From Metabacillus arenae (GTDB taxonomy: Bacteria > Bacillota > Bacilli > Bacillales > Bacillaceae): a stretch of 64,000 bases of DNA. The position numbers and the translations under genes were made by a program. Shown here piece after piece: positions 36,759 through 46,385 of the stretch. The stretch covers positions 124,001-188,000 of the forward strand of contig NZ_JACXAI010000001.1 in NCBI RefSeq assembly GCF_014773385.1, read 5' to 3'. Positions within the stretch are counted from its first letter, which is position 1; every line of letters begins with the position of its first letter. The notes beneath the pieces are model-generated. The model did no database searches. It was not told the origin of the DNA and saw only the letters and a list, made by a program, of their open reading frames with translations.

Positions 36759-37187
36759 ATGGCAGTTGTTAAGGCTACGGAGTCAGATATAGATCTTTTA
36801 GCAAGATTGCTTAGGGCAGAAGCTGAAGGCGAAGGGCAAATGGGTATGCTGCTTGTCGGTAATGTAGGGATTAACAGGATGAGAGCAAATTGTTCCGATT
36901 TTAAAGGAATCCGTACAGTTCGGCAAATGGTTTTTCAGCCACATGCATTTGAAGCGACTATTAAAGGATACTTTTACCAAAGAGCAAGAGAAAAGGAAAA
37001 GCGATTAGCACGCCGAGTTGTTAACGGAGAAAGATTCTGGCCGGCAAAATTTAGCTTATGGTATTTTAGACCGCCGGGAGATTGTCCTGCTCAGTGGTAT
37101 AATCAGCCTCATGTAGCTCGATACAAGCTTCACTGTTTTTATGAACCAACAGCTGGAACTTGTGAGAATATTTATAACACGTTTTAA
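36759..37187 (+). CDS. cwlJ: Spore cortex hydrolase CwlJ (SleB family)
   Basis: The 142-residue protein has exactly the length of B. subtilis CwlJ and the hydrolase_2 (SleB) fold: LLARLLRAEAEGEGQMGM with the catalytic Glu (about residues 12-29), VGNVGINRM, and a late YKLHCFYEP. It lacks a signal peptide, as CwlJ does, because it is delivered to the spore coat from the mother cell. It starts at ATG 36759 with GAGGTG. Its coat partner GerQ is not in the window. A mother-cell sigma-E promoter is expected but was not identified. Confidence 0.9.
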   Translation: MAVVKATESDIDLLARLLRAEAEGEGQMGMLLVGNVGINRMRANCSDFKGIRTVRQMVFQPHAFEATIKGYFYQRAREKEKRLARRVVNGERFWPAKFSLWYFRPPGDCPAQWYNQPHVARYKLHCFYEPTAGTCENIYNTF

Positions 37188-37274
37188 TAGTTTGTTATTC
37201 ACTTATTCACCCATGTGAAGTTGGAAGATTTCAATTAGCAAACAATAGGTACCCCCTTGAAGCAATCTGACTTT

Positions 37275-37325
37275 ATCCCCACCTTTCTTATTATTTCATC
37301 TGAAAATCGAGGTGGGGATTTTTAC
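37275..37325 (+). terminator. Terminator of cwlJ
   Basis: ATCCCCACCT (37275-37284) pairs with AGGTGGGGAT (37310-37319), followed by TTTTTA. Confidence 0.85.
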
Positions 37326-37422
37326 TCTCCCCCATTCAGTTATTTACTTATATGAATATATGGAAATATTTGTAAATATAATGTCAATACTAGTAACCAG
37401 ATTAAAATTAGGAGAAAGTAAG

Positions 37423-37532
37423 ATGCACTTAGTCCTTGTAATCATGGATTGCACCATGTTCATAAACTGGGGGCATTAATTCTATCTGTGCTCTTTGCCG
37501 TGTTCTATTTGTTTATTTTTGATTATATTTGA
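37423..37532 (+). pseudogene. Possible small membrane protein with a displaced start
   Basis: Just after AGGAGAAAGTAAG an ATG opens a 19-codon frame. One base over, a different frame starting at GCA (37425) reads ALSPCNHGLHHVHKLGALI and then a hydrophobic SVLFAVFYLFIFDYI to TGA 37532. A single lost base behind the ATG would have joined the good ribosome site to this membrane peptide of about 37 residues. It could also be chance. I do not recognise the family. Confidence 0.35.
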
Positions 37533-37676
37533 GTGTTAACTAAAAACGGCAGCTTTTTACAATATTGGTTACACCGCAAAATTTGTATTTTTTCATTAGA
37601 ATCCTCTACATATATTTCCTCCAAAAAGAAATTTCCAGTTAATTGTGATCGACTAATTCACTCCACCCATTTGAAT

Positions 37677-37899
37677 AAAGTAAAACTTCCATCAGTGGGG
37701 GTTTTTTCACCCCAACTAATGGTTAGCCTGCGGCCAACTGATGAGGGTCAAACTGATGTTGCCACGAAAGTGACGCTTTTTAGTCAGTGTTCCTTTTCTC
37801 GGACCTTTACAGGCAGTTATCTCCACCAAATTATATTACTTTTCCGAAGATTGAAGTTAGAGGTAGTACAGTCCGTAAAGAGTGGGATAAAAAGCTATC
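37677..37899 (+). repeat. Dispersed repeat family B, longest copy
   Basis: It starts AAAACTTCCATCAGTGGGG, has GTCAAACTGATGTTGCCACG, a GTGACGCTTT box, TCAGTGTTCCTTTTCTCGGAC and ends CCGTAAAGAGTGGGATAAAA. It is 30-50 bp longer than the copies at 17563 and 50767 because of an insert near 37850-37880 that carries the family C lead GAAGTTAGAGGTAG. Open frames across it are artefacts. Confidence 0.75.
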
Positions 37900-37949
37900 A
37901 TATAGGGAAATTTACACATATATCACCAAAAGGAGCTGTTACAAAAATA

Positions 37950-38117
37950 ATGAATGAAAAAGAAAAGAATAACAAGGTTCATCCCGCCAATGAATCTGAG
38001 AGTCAACAGCAGAAGCAATACCCTCCCTATTTCGAAACCTCAACCCCAGACCATGTAATCTTACTGGATGAGGATTCAGCAAGCAATGTTACAAATGTGG
38101 AAGAAGAAGACCTATGA
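37950..38117 (+). CDS. Small acidic hypothetical protein (55 residues)
   Basis: It starts at ATG 37950, 14 nt after AAGGAG, which is longer than ideal. The frame is open further upstream but only through repeat B, so the shorter form is preferred. The product is hydrophilic: a Lys/Glu/Gln-rich front (MNEKEKNNKVHPANESES) and an acidic tail ending NVEEEDL. No membrane segment or known motif is visible. It might be a spore or stress-related small protein given the neighbours, but that is only a guess. Confidence 0.4.
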   Translation: MNEKEKNNKVHPANESESQQQKQYPPYFETSTPDHVILLDEDSASNVTNVEEEDL

Positions 38118-38120
38118 GAA

Positions 38121-38232
38121 ATTAAAACCTTTATCAGCGGGTGTTTGATTCATCCTTAGACTGAGGCGTTTGCAGGCAATCATACCTTCTGAGGTGTGAG
38201 ACGAGTTTTACAGTTTGTTAAAAGAGGGATAA
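38121..38232 (+). repeat. Diverged fragment of repeat family B
   Basis: AAAACCTTTATCAGCGGGTG near the start and GTTAAAAGAGGGATAA at the end correspond to the two ends of family B; the middle is eroded. It follows the copy at 37677 closely, with only the small acidic frame between. Confidence 0.45.
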
Positions 38233-38356
38233 TTCAGGGACGGCAGAGATCAATTTAGCCTGCTTCTTTTTCTTTAATGGTTCCACCTGCCAATAAACAA
38301 AACACATTCAATTTCATCAAAAAATTAACTGATATTAACTAATAGGAGTGACTGAA

Positions 38357-38536
38357 ATGGATATTAAGCGTATAAAACAAATTCTTTCATCCTCAGCTGA
38401 TATTGATGTTAAGTATAATGAATCGTCTGTATGGATTGATAAAATTAATGAAGACGGTAAAACAGCTACAGTACATTTAAGAGGGCCTTTAGAGGAAAGA
38501 ACAGAAGTAGAAATTTCTGAGCTCAAAGAAGTTTAG
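38357..38536 (+). CDS. sspH: H-type small acid-soluble spore protein
   Basis: The 59-residue protein has exactly the SspH length and pattern: MDIKRIKQILSSSADIDVKY, then VWIDKINEDGKTATVHL and a late VEISELKEV. ATG 38357 is 8 nt after AGGAG; a GTG at 38348 is in frame but too close to it. SspH-type proteins are minor forespore SASPs. No clear sigma-G promoter could be fixed. A terminator with two alternative hairpins follows. Confidence 0.88.
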   Translation: MDIKRIKQILSSSADIDVKYNESSVWIDKINEDGKTATVHLRGPLEERTEVEISELKEV

Positions 38537-38545
38537 CGATTGCGG

Positions 38546-38589
38546 TAACGGTACCAGAAACCTCTGGTACCTGGTACCGTTAATTTTAT
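38546..38589 (+). terminator. Terminator of sspH with two overlapping hairpins
   Basis: GGTACCAGA (38550-38558) can pair with TCTGGTACC (38563-38571), or AACGGTACCA (38547-38556) with TGGTACCGTT (38572-38581). The two folds share the left arm. AATTTTATTT follows. It may also serve the convergent membrane-protein gene. Confidence 0.75.
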
Positions 38590-39041
38590 TTCTTCTTATT
38601 TATCATTTGGATAAGGAAACGGATAAACATCATTAGAATAAAAGTGCTTATAAACGTGTGCATCCATGTCCATGAATGGTATTTAATTAAGTCGGTATTT
38701 TTTTCAAAGAAAACTTCCGTTATCGTTAACGCAGAAGTATACAATATACATTGAAAAACAATGCTGAGAAATTTTGATGTATAGGTTGTTTGACAAAAAT
38801 AAACACAAACAACCGGAAATAGCAGATATTCGTAAAGAATGCTGGATGAGAAATATGAACTTAAAAACCTTTTGGGATATTCGAGCATTTTCTCTTCTAC
38901 AACTAAAACACCAAGAAATTCTGCGAAGTAAGAGGTCAATAAGAAAACGATTATCCAGTTTTTAAATGGTGGTTTTTTAAAACTGATAACAAATAGGATG
39001 ATTCCGATTATGACCAGCAACCACAAAATGATTTTTTCCAT
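38586..39041 (-). CDS. Multi-pass membrane protein, CBO0543-like
   Basis: The protein (151 residues from ATG 39041, 10 nt after GAGGAG) has about four to five hydrophobic helices, starting MEKIILWLLVIIGIILF, with YHSWTWMHTFISTF near the C-terminus. The WTWxHT/F pattern recalls the CBO0543 family of small Bacillus/Clostridium membrane proteins of unknown function. A longer in-frame start at 39095 lacks a good site. It partly overlaps the sspH terminator at its 3' end. Confidence 0.65.
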   Translation of the reverse strand: MEKIILWLLVIIGIILFVISFKKPPFKNWIIVFLLTSYFAEFLGVLVVEEKMLEYPKRFLSSYFSSSILYEYLLFPVVCVYFCQTTYTSKFLSIVFQCILYTSALTITEVFFEKNTDLIKYHSWTWMHTFISTFILMMFIRFLIQMINKKK

Positions 39042-39105
39042 GGATAAATAGCTCCTCATTGTGAAGATAGAAATAACTTCCCCAAAATTTTTCATGTATC
39101 CTATC

Positions 39106-39143
39106 GAAAAAAAGATAGTAAGACAAATTTTTCCTTACTATCT
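39106..39143 (-). terminator. Terminator of the YkuD-domain gene
   Basis: AGATAGTAAG (39113-39122) pairs with CTTACTATCT (39134-39143), and TTTTTTTC follows on the minus strand. Confidence 0.78.
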
Positions 39144-39180
39144 AAGCTGTTACTATTAATGTGTCTCTGAAAAGTTGTTT

Positions 39181-39504
39181 TTATGATATAGCACCATATT
39201 GTTTTGCCAAAGCTTCAAAGGAAGCTGTCTTCGAATTCACAATAAGCACTTTAGTTCCTAACGGGATTTTACTAAAGAGCTTTTCCACTTCCTTGTTATG
39301 CATCCTTATACAGCCTTGAGTGACAAATAACCCTATCGAGCTGTCCCGATTCGTTCCGTGAATTCCAAATGTTCTTCCATCCGAGTTGTCTGCGTCAAAT
39401 CCAATCCAGCGGGTTCCTAATGGATTTTTTGGATCTCCCCCTGGGATATCCTTTTTCCGATAATTTGGAAAAACAAAAGTCAATAAGATGATGAAAATGT
39501 GCAT
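39181..39504 (-). CDS. L,D-transpeptidase (YkuD) domain protein, apparently shortened
   Basis: The protein (107 residues from ATG 39504, after AAAGGGTG) starts with a short hydrophobic signal (MHIFIILLTFVF). It goes almost directly into YRKKDIPGGDPKNPLGTRW and then the catalytic YkuD part, GIHGTN and GLFVTQGCIRMHN with His and Cys. Typical relatives, from memory about 160 residues, have some 50-60 further residues of the YkuD fold between signal and YRKK. The gene seems to have an internal deletion; the catalytic motif is intact, but folding is doubtful. Confidence 0.75.
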   Translation of the reverse strand: MHIFIILLTFVFPNYRKKDIPGGDPKNPLGTRWIGFDADNSDGRTFGIHGTNRDSSIGLFVTQGCIRMHNKEVEKLFSKIPLGTKVLIVNSKTASFEALAKQYGAIS

Positions 39505-39559
39505 GTCTTTCACCCTTTTTTTGTTAGTGTAACCTGAAGGTGAAAAGACATTCTCTCAT

Positions 39560-40510
39560 TTACTTGATCCCTTTAAAATAACTTTTTAGAACAAGATATT
39601 GTTCCATTTCACGAACGAAATGCAGCAAGGCAGCTCTAGTTTCAAATTCTCCTCTCGTTTCTGGTAAAGGCATATTAACAAATTCCTCATTCATTTCCGC
39701 CAGTCTTTTTAGGAATTTATGTGCAGTATTACCCGGATGAATATTCTCTCTTAGATCTTGAATAAACTCCGCAAGCATTTTCCCTTGTTCTACTGAAACT
39801 GAAATAGTGGTGACGATCGGCAAAACTCGTTCAATGATCTCAAATTGCTTTTCCCGCATTTTAAAATAATGATAGTATAAATTTTCGTGCCTCAAAAAAT
39901 GATTTTCCACATCCCTAAAAGAAAGGGTTTTGGCCTCTGCCAATAATCGTGAGGTTTCGGTAATTTCCTTTCCGTCCCACTCACTGTCATGTGTTAATAA
40001 ATAATGTTCGATTTCTATAAATATTTTCGCAAAGTTTCCCTCGATTCTCTCTTGATAATCCTTCAGCTTTTTATCAACACTCGGCATATAAAGATTCATG
40101 ATTAGAGCAACTCCAATACCTATAACGATTAAAGCAAACTCATTAAAGACGAGTGACCATGTTATATGCTCTGATGTAAATAAATGCAAAATAATAACTG
40201 TGCTTGTCACGATCCCATCCTTCGCTTTTAGGATAACCATTGTGGGAATAAACACAAGCAGCATTATTCCGATTACTAGCGGATGGTAAGTAATCCATTC
40301 AAAGAATAGATAGGAAAAAGGAATGGCCATAGAACAAGCAAGGAATCGCTCCCAAGAGCTTTTGAGCGATTTTTTCTGGGTTACTTTGATACATAAAATC
40401 GTAATAATCCCTGCTGAAGCAAAGTTCTCAAGCTGCAGCAATTGAGCGAGACAAATGGCTATTGTAGTCCCAAGCGCAGTTTTTAACGTACGGTAACCAA
40501 TTTTAAACAT
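39560..40510 (-). CDS. yqjA: Aromatic acid exporter family (ArAE_1 / DUF939) membrane protein YqjA
   Basis: The 316-residue protein has an N-terminal membrane domain of five to six helices (residues 1-140, starting MFKIGYRTLKTALGTTIAICLAQ) and a helical cytoplasmic C-terminal domain (about 145-316). This is the layout of YqjA and other FUSC/ArAE-like exporters. It is the first gene yqj-side of brxB, as in B. subtilis. The transported compound is unknown. Confidence 0.82.
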   Translation of the reverse strand: MFKIGYRTLKTALGTTIAICLAQLLQLENFASAGIITILCIKVTQKKSLKSSWERFLACSMAIPFSYLFFEWITYHPLVIGIMLLVFIPTMVILKAKDGIVTSTVIILHLFTSEHITWSLVFNEFALIVIGIGVALIMNLYMPSVDKKLKDYQERIEGNFAKIFIEIEHYLLTHDSEWDGKEITETSRLLAEAKTLSFRDVENHFLRHENLYYHYFKMREKQFEIIERVLPIVTTISVSVEQGKMLAEFIQDLRENIHPGNTAHKFLKRLAEMNEEFVNMPLPETRGEFETRAALLHFVREMEQYLVLKSYFKGIK

Positions 40511-40557
40511 GTTATTACTCCAATTCGTTCCATTTCTGGATTATCATAAAACTAGAA

Positions 40558-40583
40558 AGAAGATGGCTGTTTAACCATCTTCT
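40558..40583 (-). terminator. Hairpin between brxB and yqjA
   Basis: AGAAGATGG (40558-40566) pairs with CCATCTTCT (40575-40583) around an 8-nt loop. The T-run on the minus side is weak (TTTCTAG). It probably ends brxB transcripts. Confidence 0.55.
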
Positions 40584-40667
40584 CTTTCAACTGTATATTT
40601 TATAACATTTTTTCTAAAAAGTCTTGTGCACTTTTTGACCTAGCCATTTCAGAAAAGCTAATCCTGC

Positions 40668-41105
40668 TTATACTTCTTCACAATGTTTATCAAATGCTTC
40701 CTGAAGCTTTGTCACCACTGACATTGGATCATGACCTTCAATCTCATGACGTTCAACCATGGTTAAAAGCTGACCATCCTTTAATAAAGCAAAAGATGGT
40801 GAGGATGGTGGATAACCTACAAAAAACTCACGGGCTCTGGCAGTTGCTTCTTTATCTTGTCCTGCAAAAACAGTAACTAAATGATCTGGACGTTTATCAT
40901 AATGGACAGAATGAGCTGCTGCAGGGCGGGCTATCCCTCCTGCACAGCCACATACAGAGTTAACCATTACTAATGTAGTACCTTCTTTTGCAAATGTTTC
41001 TTCTACATCTTCCGGTGTTGTTAATTCTGTATATCCAGCAGCAACAATTTCTTGTCTAGCTTGGCGAACGACATCGTTCATAAATAAATTAAAATCCATA
41101 TTCAC
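40668..41105 (-). CDS. brxB: Bacilliredoxin BrxB (YqiW)
   Basis: The 145-residue thioredoxin-fold protein carries the CGC motif in [15 protein letters not shown] (about residues 48-62). It removes bacillithiol from S-bacillithiolated proteins. The start is GTG at 41105, 6 nt after GGAGAG, giving the [11 protein letters not shown] start of the family and its usual length. It follows meaB by 66 bp on the same strand. Confidence 0.93.
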   Translation of the reverse strand: MNMDFNLFMNDVVRQARQEIVAAGYTELTTPEDVEETFAKEGTTLVMVNSVCGCAGGIARPAAAHSVHYDKRPDHLVTVFAGQDKEATARAREFFVGYPPSSPSFALLKDGQLLTMVERHEIEGHDPMSVVTKLQEAFDKHCEEV

Positions 41106-41171
41106 GCAAATCTCTCCTTTAGACCATTCTTTCTTAATATTATCAAGCTTTTTATAGTATGTGCAAATATA

Positions 41172-42194
41172 TCATCCCAGGCCCTTAGCATTCATAAAAG
41201 CGGCAATTAGCTGTTCGACACTATTTGCAACTGTTTTCTCACCATCGAGCACACCCTTCTCAATAAAAGGAATCTTCTCTTTTATAAGTGGATGATGAAA
41301 AAATTGATAGGCCAGCTGTTCTTTTATCATATCATACAGCCAATCTTTTTTTTGCTGCATTCTTCGATTTGAAAATACCCCATTTTCCTTTGTAGTGGAA
41401 AAAAAACGTTCAACCGTTTTCCAAATCTCCTCAATTCCAATCTCTTTTAATGCAGATGCTCTCATTGCTTTTGTTGTCCAGCCTTCTGTATAAGGCTTTA
41501 AAAAATGAAGGATCGTATTATACTCATGCTCGGCCTTGATTGCTTTATTCAGGTTGTCCCCATCTGCTTTATTTACGACAATTAAATCAGGTAATTCCAT
41601 AATGCCTTTTTTCATTGTTTGAAGCTCATCACCTGCTCCGGTTAGAACTAACAACAAGAAAAAATCGACCATGCTTCTTACAACAAATTCTCCTTGTCCA
41701 ACTCCTACAGTTTCTATTAGAATAACATCAAACCCAGCAGCTTCACAAAGAAGTATCGTCTCTCGTGTTTTTCGATTTACGCCGCCAAGTGTTCCGCTGG
41801 AAGGAGAAGGTCTAATAAATGCCTGCTTATGTCTTGCCAAGCGTTCCATTCTTGTTTTATCTCCAAGGATGCTCCCTTTTGATACTTGGCTGCTAGGATC
41901 AACCGCTAAAACGGCTACTTTAAGGCCCTTTTCACACAAATACATGCCAAACGTATCGATAAAGGTGCTTTTCCCAACTCCAGGCACTCCGGTAATCCCG
42001 ATTCTTACAGATGGATTGGCTGGATTAGTTATAGACTGCAAGATGTCCTGTGCTTTTTCAAAATGATATTCTGAATTGCTTTCTACAAGAGTTATAGCCT
42101 GGGCAAGGGCGACTCTTTCTCCTCCTTGGAGCCTGCTTACTAAGTCATCTACCGGGATTTCTTGCTTTCTTCGATTGTACTTTTTATATCTCAT
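41172..42194 (-). CDS. meaB: Methylmalonyl-CoA mutase-associated GTPase MeaB
   Basis: The 340-residue G3E-type P-loop GTPase has Walker [13 protein letters not shown] (about residues 68-79), [29 protein letters not shown] (switch), and NKADG (base specificity). It loads and protects the B12 cofactor of the mutase. ATG 42194 overlaps the mutB 3' end by 11 bp; a longer start at 42254 would overlap far more. It is the third gene of the mutA-mutB-meaB operon. Confidence 0.94.
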   Translation of the reverse strand: MRYKKYNRRKQEIPVDDLVSRLQGGERVALAQAITLVESNSEYHFEKAQDILQSITNPANPSVRIGITGVPGVGKSTFIDTFGMYLCEKGLKVAVLAVDPSSQVSKGSILGDKTRMERLARHKQAFIRPSPSSGTLGGVNRKTRETILLCEAAGFDVILIETVGVGQGEFVVRSMVDFFLLLVLTGAGDELQTMKKGIMELPDLIVVNKADGDNLNKAIKAEHEYNTILHFLKPYTEGWTTKAMRASALKEIGIEEIWKTVERFFSTTKENGVFSNRRMQQKKDWLYDMIKEQLAYQFFHHPLIKEKIPFIEKGVLDGEKTVANSVEQLIAAFMNAKGLG

Positions 42195-44337
42195 CTTCCA
42201 CTTCCTCGTACCCGAGACGTTCGAGGATTGTTTCAATAACCCTGGTTGCAGCAACCGGGATCACTGTTCCTGGTCCAAATATTTCAGCTGCCCCATTCTC
42301 CCGCAAAAATTGATAATCCTGCGGGGGAATGACTCCTCCAATAATGACGATAATATCTTCTCTTCCAAGCTTTTTTAATTCCTTAACGACTTGAGGAAGG
42401 AGGGTTTTATGTCCAGCAGCTAAAGAGCTCATTCCAATCACATGCACATCATTTTGGGCAGCTTGGATCGCTGTTTCGGCAGGAGTTTGAAAGAGCGGGC
42501 CGACATCTACATCAAACCCTAGATCAGCGAACGCCGTTGCAATGACTTTTGCACCACGATCATGGCCATCCTGTCCCATCTTGGCAATCAAAATTCTGGG
42601 ACGGCGGCCTTCAAGCTCATAAAATTGATCAGTCAAGGATCTGACCTGTTGAATTTCTTCTTCATTAGAGTATTCTGAGCTGTACACTCCGCTTATTGAA
42701 CGAATCACTGCCTGATGCCGTTTTGAAGCTTTTTCAATCGCTGAAGAAATTTCACCCAAAGTTGCCCGAACGCGAGCTGCCTCTACAGCAAGCTCCAGCA
42801 AGTTCCCTTCACTGCTCGAAGTTGCCGCAGTAATCACATTCAGCGCAGCTTCTACCTTTTTTTCATCTCGGTTTTCTTTTACCCTTTGAAGACGGGCAAT
42901 TTGATTATTTCGAACTGCTGTATTATCAATACTTAAAATGTCCAGCGGTTCCTTATCGTTCAATCTATATTTGTTCACTCCAACAATCGTTTCCTTTTTT
43001 GAATCAATTCTAGCCTGCCGTTTGGCCGCTGCCTCTTCAATTCTCATTTTCGGCAGACCTGTTTCAATCGCTTTTGCCATTCCACCAAGCTCTTCAATTT
43101 CTTCAATGTGCGTCCATGCCCGTTCCATTAAATCATGTGTTAATTTTTCAACAAAGTAAGAACCCCCCCATGGATCAATAACATTACAAATTCCTGTTTC
43201 TTCCTGTAAGTAAAGCTGCGTGTTTCTGGCAATCCTAGCAGAAAAGTCAGTGGGCAGGGCAATCGCTTCATCTAATGCATTTGTATGCAGCGACTGAGTA
43301 TGCCCCATTGCTGCAGCATGAGCTTCCATACAAGTTCTAATCACATTATTGAAGGGGTCCTGCTCTGTCAAGCTCCAGCCTGATGTTTGAGAGTGAGTTC
43401 GAAGGGCAAGGGATTTATTGTTTTTCGGGTTGAATCGCTTCATAATGGATGACCACATATAGCGCGCAGCTCTCATTTTCGCCACTTCCATAAAATAATT
43501 CATGCCAATTGCCCAGAAAAAAGACAGCCTTGGAGCAAAATGATCAATGTCGAGTCCTGCCTTCAAACCTGTTCGAACATATTCGAGTCCATCAGCAAGT
43601 GTATATGCGAGCTCCAAATCAGCTGGTGCCCCTGCCTCTTGCATATGATAGCCGGAAATGCTAATGCTGTTAAACCGCGGCATCCATTTAGAAGTATAGG
43701 AAAAAATGTCTCCTATTATTCTCATTGAAGTTTCGGGCGGATAAATATAAGTGTTTCGAACCATGTATTCTTTTAAAATATCATTTTGAATGGTCCCCAT
43801 CAATTTTTCTTTTGAAACTCCCTGCTCCTCTGCAGATACAATATAAAAGGCCATTATTGGCAGAACAGCGCCATTCATGGTCATGGAAACTGACATTTCA
43901 TCTAACGGGATACCGTCAAATAAGATGTTCATATCAAGAATTGAGTCTATTGCCACACCAGCTTTACCGACGTCTCCTTCAACACGCGGATGATCCGAAT
44001 CATAGCCTCTGTGTGTGGCCAAGTCAAAAGCAACCGACAATCCTTTTTGGCCCATGGCAAGGTTTCTCCGGTAGAATGCATTACTCTCTTCAGCAGTAGA
44101 AAAACCGGCATATTGACGAATCGTCCATGGCCTGTTTACATACATTGTTGCGTATGGGCCTCTAAGAAATGGAGGAACTCCTGGAAAAGTACCTAAATGG
44201 TCCAAGCCCGCTATATCTTCTTTTGTATAAGTATTTTTTACGGAAATATTTTCATTTGTTAAAAAAGACTTTTCATCACTTCCAACACTTTTACTGGATG
44301 TCTTTAACTCGAGGTTAGTAATAGTTAATCGTCCCAT
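42184..44337 (-). CDS. mutB: Methylmalonyl-CoA mutase large (catalytic) subunit
   Basis: The 717-residue B12 enzyme converts (R)-methylmalonyl-CoA to succinyl-CoA. The TIM barrel shows TWPYATMY-type substrate residues (here [20 protein letters not shown]) and [15 protein letters not shown]. The C-terminal cobalamin domain has [13 protein letters not shown] with the cobalt-binding His (DxHxxG) and a late [11 protein letters not shown]. Its ATG overlaps the mutA stop by one base (TAATG). Confidence 0.96.
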   Translation of the reverse strand: MGRLTITNLELKTSSKSVGSDEKSFLTNENISVKNTYTKEDIAGLDHLGTFPGVPPFLRGPYATMYVNRPWTIRQYAGFSTAEESNAFYRRNLAMGQKGLSVAFDLATHRGYDSDHPRVEGDVGKAGVAIDSILDMNILFDGIPLDEMSVSMTMNGAVLPIMAFYIVSAEEQGVSKEKLMGTIQNDILKEYMVRNTYIYPPETSMRIIGDIFSYTSKWMPRFNSISISGYHMQEAGAPADLELAYTLADGLEYVRTGLKAGLDIDHFAPRLSFFWAIGMNYFMEVAKMRAARYMWSSIMKRFNPKNNKSLALRTHSQTSGWSLTEQDPFNNVIRTCMEAHAAAMGHTQSLHTNALDEAIALPTDFSARIARNTQLYLQEETGICNVIDPWGGSYFVEKLTHDLMERAWTHIEEIEELGGMAKAIETGLPKMRIEEAAAKRQARIDSKKETIVGVNKYRLNDKEPLDILSIDNTAVRNNQIARLQRVKENRDEKKVEAALNVITAATSSSEGNLLELAVEAARVRATLGEISSAIEKASKRHQAVIRSISGVYSSEYSNEEEIQQVRSLTDQFYELEGRRPRILIAKMGQDGHDRGAKVIATAFADLGFDVDVGPLFQTPAETAIQAAQNDVHVIGMSSLAAGHKTLLPQVVKELKKLGREDIIVIIGGVIPPQDYQFLRENGAAEIFGPGTVIPVAATRVIETILERLGYEEVEDEI

Positions 44338-46124
44338 TATTCACTCACCTCCAGCAATTCAGAAACCACTTGCAAAAACTGATACACATTCATTTTATTC
44401 GTTATAGATTTCCATTCTCTTAAATGGCGAGGCGGAGCACCTACGATCATTATTTCTTTTACCTGGAGGCTGTTCTTAACTTGTGTAATCGATTTTTCAT
44501 CAAGTTCTTCATACGCACGATCTTGTCCGCATAGGAGAACCAGAGGAAATCCCTTAATAATTTCTAAATCATTCTCTATTGCTGCTACTGTTTCAAACCC
44601 GCCCGCAGATAAAATTCCCTGAATGAAGTCTAAACGGTGCTTATAGTCTTTTAATCTACCCAAAACGATAACTCCCACTTTTGGGAGATGGCCTTTTTTC
44701 TTCTTATAGGAAAGCGCATTTATTCTTAGCTGCTCAAAATGTTCAGCTAAACGTAACGGTTTTATCGGAGCTATAAAATTTGGTTTTTGATTTATCATTT
44801 TTTTGAATTGAAAGCCCTTACATTCCTGGATGTCATCTTCCAAGTTTGCAAATATAGTTGTTCCTACCATTCCTTTTACCCTAGTATTAATATCACCTAT
44901 TCGAGTACTAGCCATCGCATTGATTTCTACTTGGATCTTTCCACATTTGAGAGTTTCCAAAAAACCGCCCTTGTCTTCAATAAAACCTATTTTATTCCAT
45001 GCTTTTTCGGCTAATTCATTGGTGAGGTTCTCCACATAATAAGAGCCTGCAACAGGATCTGTCACTTTCGTTAGATAACTTTCTTCTTTAAGAATATAAT
45101 GTGTATTCCTGGCAAGTCTTTCAGCTTTTTGGTCAAATTTGCCGCAAATCTCCCCATATGGTCCAATATTTAAACTGGTTATACCAGCTAATGCTGCTGA
45201 AAAGGCTTCGGTTGTTGTTCTTAATAGGTTCACATGGACGTCTGATAGTGTTTTGTTTAAAACGGCTGTGTTACAGTGGATGTATGGATCATCTAACTCT
45301 TCATGTCCTTCAAACCCCTCAATAATAGTCGCCCATATTTGTTTAGCAGCCCTTAGTTTTGCAATTTCTGTAAAAAATTCTGAGCCGATCGAAAAGCTAA
45401 ATACGGTTTGTTTGGCAAGATATAGGTAGGAAAAGCCTCTTGAAGATAAATGATCAAGTACTTCCAGCCATGATGAGAATGTATAGGCTATTTCCTGAAC
45501 AGAAGAGGAACCGCTCCTATTATAAAGGTCCCCTTTCGTAAATATCCCTTTTAAGCTTGGAGATTCTTTTTCGATCCATTGCAGATGCTCTGCTAATTCA
45601 TCATAAAAACCCGCTCCATTCCCTCGAAGCATGAGCTTCTCAAGAGGATCAAAGGCGATTACACCTTTTAATGCTGAAAGATCTGACACCTTTTCTTTTA
45701 AGAACTGCCGGAATATCGATAGTTTTTCAACATGATGAGAAAAATCGAAAAAGAAATGAATTTGCGTTAAGTCAATTGACTTGAAAGCTTTACCCAGTTC
45801 CTCTCCAGATTTTACGAAAGAAAAGTCTTCTAAATAAATTGTCGTCAATCCGTTTTCTAAACGATTAAGAATTTGATTGTTTAAATCTTCTGCAGATGAA
45901 TAAAACTGAATTTTTTGGCACACCGTCCAATCATGTCCGGTTTTTTTACCAAAAGAAAAATTCTTATGCCTGCAGTCCGCTTTTGTATATAATGGTTTAA
46001 GCTTGATGCCTTCATATGTTAATGTCTCAATACTTGCAACGTTTTTCCCCTTTAACGCTCGTTCAACTTCTTTTAACCACAGTTCGACCGTCTTTTGATT
46101 TTCTTTCCCCCAGCCCTTGTTCAT
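44337..46124 (-). CDS. mutA: Methylmalonyl-CoA mutase small subunit
   Basis: The 595-residue protein is homologous to MutB, with a degenerate barrel and a C-terminal B12-like domain that lacks the DxHxxG motif, as expected for the non-catalytic subunit. Visible landmarks are [28 protein letters not shown] and [22 protein letters not shown] 46124 lies 6 nt after AGGAGG. It is the first gene of mutA-mutB-meaB. The divergent bmrU starts 260 bp away. Confidence 0.93.
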   Translation of the reverse strand: MNKGWGKENQKTVELWLKEVERALKGKNVASIETLTYEGIKLKPLYTKADCRHKNFSFGKKTGHDWTVCQKIQFYSSAEDLNNQILNRLENGLTTIYLEDFSFVKSGEELGKAFKSIDLTQIHFFFDFSHHVEKLSIFRQFLKEKVSDLSALKGVIAFDPLEKLMLRGNGAGFYDELAEHLQWIEKESPSLKGIFTKGDLYNRSGSSSVQEIAYTFSSWLEVLDHLSSRGFSYLYLAKQTVFSFSIGSEFFTEIAKLRAAKQIWATIIEGFEGHEELDDPYIHCNTAVLNKTLSDVHVNLLRTTTEAFSAALAGITSLNIGPYGEICGKFDQKAERLARNTHYILKEESYLTKVTDPVAGSYYVENLTNELAEKAWNKIGFIEDKGGFLETLKCGKIQVEINAMASTRIGDINTRVKGMVGTTIFANLEDDIQECKGFQFKKMINQKPNFIAPIKPLRLAEHFEQLRINALSYKKKKGHLPKVGVIVLGRLKDYKHRLDFIQGILSAGGFETVAAIENDLEIIKGFPLVLLCGQDRAYEELDEKSITQVKNSLQVKEIMIVGAPPRHLREWKSITNKMNVYQFLQVVSELLEVSE

Positions 46125-46385
46125 TCTATGCCTCCTAAAGAATGCGTTTTCATTTTTGGATATTTTAGAATGCTGTGCTATTTTTTATTTTATTACATAT
46201 TAATTATTCCAGCAATTAGATGGAATAGACGAACAAGAAGCACAGGCTGTTTAGAGATATTACACACAGGGGAAAAAGAATAAAAAGTGGTTTTTCTATC
46301 ATATAGAATTCCGCGAAAAGGTGTGCATTTAAATGCCACATTTTGTCTAGAAGCAGCTATCCCGGAAATAAAGAGGAGACGAAAA

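Noticed and set aside
37533-38117. 194-residue open frame upstream of sspH
   Set aside because: Its first 130 codons run through a copy of repeat B and have no ribosome site; only the last 55 codons might be real.
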